Source: Desulfobulbaceae bacterium (GTDB lineage Bacteria > Desulfobacterota > Desulfobulbia > Desulfobulbales > Desulfocapsaceae). Taken from it: 8,581 nucleotides of DNA. Shown one piece after another: positions 6,301 to 8,581 of the stretch. Under the pieces are notes generated by a model that worked only from the letters and a program-made list of their open reading frames with translations, had not been told where the DNA came from and did not search any database. The number at the start of each line of letters is the position of its first letter. The stretch's first letter is position 1. The position numbers were made by a program, and so were the translations under genes. The stretch lies in assembly GCA_003509305.1 (NCBI GenBank), contig DOMU01000087.1:1852-10432 (forward strand), written 5' to 3'.

Positions 6301-7452
6301 ATGCTGCCGAAATTACATTGTCATCCGTGGATGGATGAAACCATCGAAGCCTTCCGCCAGGAAGTGCGCCGTTATATTGCCAGGGAAATGGTTCCCCACC
6401 TCGACGGCTGGCGCCGCCAGGGCTATATCCCACGCGAAGTCTGGCGTCCGCTTGGTGAATTGGGCTTCCTTCTGCCGGAAATCGATGAAGCCTATGGTGG
6501 GGCGGGCGGCACGCTCGCCTACCAGCTTGTAGTGCAGGATGAACTGGCCAGCGCTGAAATGCCAGCCAACACCGCCGTGCATACGATCAGCGCGCATTAC
6601 ATCCTCGACTTCGGTACTGAAACGCAAAAACAGCGCTGGCTGCCTAAACTGACGAACGGCGAGATGCTTGCCGGTATTGCCATGACTGAACCAGGGTGCG
6701 GCTCCGATCTCCAGGCGATCCGCACCCTGGCGCGCCGAGAGGGCGATGAGTATGTCATCAGCGGCTCCAAGACTTTCATCACCAACGGTTATACCGCGAA
6801 CCTGCTGGTTGTGGCGGTGCGGACCGGCGGTGCGGGCAGCCGGGGTGTATCGCTGATCGTCCTTGAAACGGAAAATCTTCCAGGGTTCTCGGTGGGGAGG
6901 CGGCTGGAGAAATTGGGACAGCATGCGTCCGATACGGCGGAACTGTTTTTTCAAAACGTGCGTGTCCCTGTCGACAATCTGATTGGCGGCGTGGAAGGGA
7001 AGGGTTTTATCCAATTGATGAGCCAACTTCCATATGAGCGAATGCTGCTGGCGGTACCTGCGGCGGCTGTCATTGAGCGGGCGGTGGAGCTGACGCTTGC
7101 CTACACCCAGGAACGCAAGGCTTTCGGAGAGCCGCTTTACGAGTTGCAGAATACGCGCTTCAAGCTCGCTGAATGTGCCACGATAGCGCATGTGGTTCGC
7201 ACTTTTGTCAACGACGCCATTCAGCGCCTGGTTGATGGCAAACTCGACGATACCGCCGCCTACATGGCCAAGTGGTGGTGCAGCGAACAGCAATGCCGGG
7301 TAACCGACGAGTGCCTGCAACTCTTCGGCGGTTATGGCTACATGGTTGAATACCCGATTGCCAGGCTCTATGCGGATTCGCGCGTGCAGAAGATCTACGG
7401 CGGCGCCAACGAGATCATGAAGGAACTGATCGCACGGAAGTTGCCGCTGTAA
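6301..7452 (+). CDS. Acyl-CoA dehydrogenase
   Basis: This 383-residue flavoprotein should introduce the 2,3-double bond into an acyl-CoA, passing electrons to ETF. It has the usual layout: a helical N-terminal domain, the FAD/substrate segment AMTEPGCGSD (127-136), the beta-domain with GSKTFITNGY, and a helical C-terminal domain with QLFGGYGYM and the FAD-contacting segment near the end. The classical catalytic Glu of MCAD/SCAD (in YEG) is Gly here (G367 in KIYGGANE). Instead, LPYERMLLA supplies E246 at the place used by isovaleryl- and long-chain acyl-CoA dehydrogenases. So the enzyme looks active, of the IVD/LCAD type that accepts bulky or branched acyl groups. AAGGAG (6287-6292) overlaps the SDR stop and sets the ATG at 6301. 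It is the last gene before a hairpin and T-run. It is probably a homotetramer, since no partner dehydrogenase is present. Confidence 0.93.
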   Translation: MLPKLHCHPWMDETIEAFRQEVRRYIAREMVPHLDGWRRQGYIPREVWRPLGELGFLLPEIDEAYGGAGGTLAYQLVVQDELASAEMPANTAVHTISAHYILDFGTETQKQRWLPKLTNGEMLAGIAMTEPGCGSDLQAIRTLARREGDEYVISGSKTFITNGYTANLLVVAVRTGGAGSRGVSLIVLETENLPGFSVGRRLEKLGQHASDTAELFFQNVRVPVDNLIGGVEGKGFIQLMSQLPYERMLLAVPAAAVIERAVELTLAYTQERKAFGEPLYELQNTRFKLAECATIAHVVRTFVNDAIQRLVDGKLDDTAAYMAKWWCSEQQCRVTDECLQLFGGYGYMVEYPIARLYADSRVQKIYGGANEIMKELIARKLPL

Positions 7453-7460
7453 AGCCGTCA

Positions 7461-7524
7461 CTGGCCGGAGTTCGCGTCATCAGGTCCACAAGACTCGAAC
7501 CCGGCCAGCTCGCCCTTGTTTTTT
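7461..7524 (+). terminator. Bulged hairpin with T-run, probable operon terminator
   Basis: CTGGCCGG (7461-7468) pairs exactly with CCGGCCAG (7501-7508). After a single bulged A (7469), GTTCG (7470-7474) pairs with CGAAC (7496-7500), giving about 13 bp with a 21-nt loop. A run of six T (7519-7524) follows, but about 10 nt beyond the stem, which is farther than in a textbook terminator. It begins 9 nt after the acyl-CoA dehydrogenase stop. It may terminate, attenuate into the porin gene, or protect the mRNA 3' end. Confidence 0.5.
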
Positions 7525-7552
7525 CCAACAGCCTGTTATTCAAGGAAGGGCC

Positions 7553-8581
7553 ATGGAACGAAATCGCATAAAAAATGGACGTATTGCCAGCGTTACTTTG
7601 TTTGGCGCTTTTGGGATGGCAGCGCTGTTAACCATGCCCGCCCATGCCGAAACGCAGGCACAAGCACTGATGCGCTCCCAATCCGAGATTGCGGCCTTGA
7701 AGCGGGAATTGGCAGAACAGCGCGTTTTGATCGAAAAACTGCTTGCCGCCCAGACAAAGCAAAAAGCGGCAATCGAAAAAATCGAAACTCGTTCCGCCCA
7801 AGCCCCAACACCAGCTCTGGCCCAGGTTTCCGGGCAAGCCCCGGCGCAAACTCCAGCGCCAGCAATTAGCGGCATCCTTCCTAAAGGCTTGACCTGGTAT
7901 GCCAACCTGGATGTCAACGCCGCTGCTGCCGACAACGGCTATGGCCGCGAATTTACTGTTGGCTCCGGCGGCATGACCGCGACCAGCATCGGTCTCAAAG
8001 GGCAAAAAGAAGTCGGGCATGGTTTGAAAGTGATTGGCGAGGTCGAAATGGCTGTTGATCTGTCAACCGGCGTTGCTGGCAACGGGCCGGGAGGCACAAT
8101 CGGCGAAAATAACAATGTCCCCTCTTCCGGCGGCTTGACCGGCACCGGCAATCAGATATTCTCGCGCCAAGCCTATGTGGGCCTGGGCAGCGACATTTTT
8201 GGTAAACTGACGCTGGGCCGTCAGTACGCCGGCTCATATATTGTAATCGCGACTGAAGGCACTCCCTTTGGTGTCGGCTTCTATGGCAACGCCGGCATAT
8301 TTTTACCGATCATTGGCGGCATGCCCACCCGCCTGAACAACGCCGTTGTATATCAAACCCCTGCCTTTGAAGGATTTCTGAAGGGATTTTCCGCTTACGC
8401 CACCTACACTGCCGGCAATGAAAACAATCTCGACAACACAAATATAGTGTCAGGTTCTGGCGCAACGGACTCTTCTGGCGAGGGCTATGATCTCGCTCTG
8501 TTCTATCGTTACAAAGGACTGACCACGGCGGTATCGGGATGGACTGTAAATAACGCCAGTTTCAATGCGAATGGCGGCGAA
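7553..8581 (+). CDS. Gram-negative outer-membrane porin with N-terminal coiled coil (partial at 3' end)
   Basis: The frame is open from the ATG at 7553 to the window end (343 codons, no stop), so the C-terminus is missing. Residues 1-32 are a signal peptide: basic start (ERNRIKNGR), hydrophobic core, and AHA before E33. Residues about 39-77 carry regularly spaced Leu/Ile among charged residues, a probable coiled coil. A Pro/Ala/Gln-rich linker (about 81-106) leads into a beta-barrel rich in Gly, aromatic and alternating hydrophobic residues. RQAYVGLGSDIFGKLTLGRQ (205-224) is a typical trimeric porin segment before the constriction loop. The coiled coil may anchor the trimer to the cell wall or order it in the periplasm. 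AAGGAAG lies just before the ATG. Its place behind the catabolic operon suggests it admits that substrate, but it may have its own transcript because of the hairpin at 7461-7508. Confidence 0.9.
   Translation, partial: MERNRIKNGRIASVTLFGAFGMAALLTMPAHAETQAQALMRSQSEIAALKRELAEQRVLIEKLLAAQTKQKAAIEKIETRSAQAPTPALAQVSGQAPAQTPAPAISGILPKGLTWYANLDVNAAAADNGYGREFTVGSGGMTATSIGLKGQKEVGHGLKVIGEVEMAVDLSTGVAGNGPGGTIGENNNVPSSGGLTGTGNQIFSRQAYVGLGSDIFGKLTLGRQYAGSYIVIATEGTPFGVGFYGNAGIFLPIIGGMPTRLNNAVVYQTPAFEGFLKGFSAYATYTAGNENNLDNTNIVSGSGATDSSGEGYDLALFYRYKGLTTAVSGWTVNNASFNANGGE

Noticed and set aside
6313..7461. A 382-codon minus-strand reading frame opposite the acyl-CoA dehydrogenase
   Set aside because: It mirrors the codon periodicity of the real gene and shows no recognisable domain or ribosome binding site.
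7461..7510. Minus-strand GGTTCGAGTC resembling a tRNA T-loop
   Set aside because: The flanking bases do not form a T-stem and no acceptor, D or anticodon arms are present; the similarity comes from the terminator-like hairpin.
1..8581. CRISPR arrays, insertion sequences, tRNA or rRNA genes
   Set aside because: No regularly spaced repeats, transposase fragments, terminal inverted repeats with duplications, or RNA gene signatures were seen on either strand.

Overview
The window looks like part of a Gram-negative proteobacterial chromosome, most likely a betaproteobacterium of the kind that degrades aromatics, terpenoids or steroids. This is inferred from gene content and from a porin with an N-terminal coiled coil; no 16S or other marker is present. 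Every gene I can support is on the + strand. GC is moderately high in the genes, with one distinct AT-rich island between them.

Layout. (1) 2-1093: the C-terminal third of a pyruvate:ferredoxin/flavodoxin oxidoreductase (NifJ/PFOR), cut by the window edge and closed by a strong intrinsic terminator at about 1143-1182. (2) 1183-1780: a gene-poor stretch with an AT-rich core (1501-1680 is 50/180 G+C, about 28%), several short palindromes, a leader hairpin and a possible 23-codon upstream ORF. This is the likely control region of the next operon. (3) 1781-7452: six tightly packed genes: an ANL-family acyl-CoA ligase, an SCP-x-type thiolase, two small hot-dog (MaoC-like) proteins, a short-chain dehydrogenase and an acyl-CoA dehydrogenase. 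Gaps are 30, 2, 12, 27 and 12 nt, and most genes have a clear Shine-Dalgarno, so one transcript is likely. (4) 7453-7552: a gap with a long bulged hairpin and a T-run. (5) 7553-8581: the start of an outer-membrane porin that runs off the window.

The operon encodes one complete beta-oxidation turn. The ligase activates an acid to its CoA thioester. The acyl-CoA dehydrogenase makes the 2-enoyl-CoA. The two hot-dog proteins, one with the catalytic Asp/His pair and one without, probably form a hydratase-2-type heteromer giving the (R)-3-hydroxyacyl-CoA. The SDR oxidises that to the 3-ketoacyl-CoA, and the thiolase cleaves it. SDR, inactive hot-dog half, active hot-dog half and SCP-x thiolase are the parts of animal peroxisomal MFE-2 (HSD17B4) plus SCP-x, here as separate genes, with a dehydrogenase replacing the acyl-CoA oxidase. 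In animals that route handles 2-methyl-branched and bile-acid side chains, so a branched, isoprenoid or sterol-like side chain is a reasonable, unproven substrate. The porin may admit the substrate. No regulator, ring-cleavage enzyme or inner-membrane transporter is visible, so the substrate cannot be fixed from this window.
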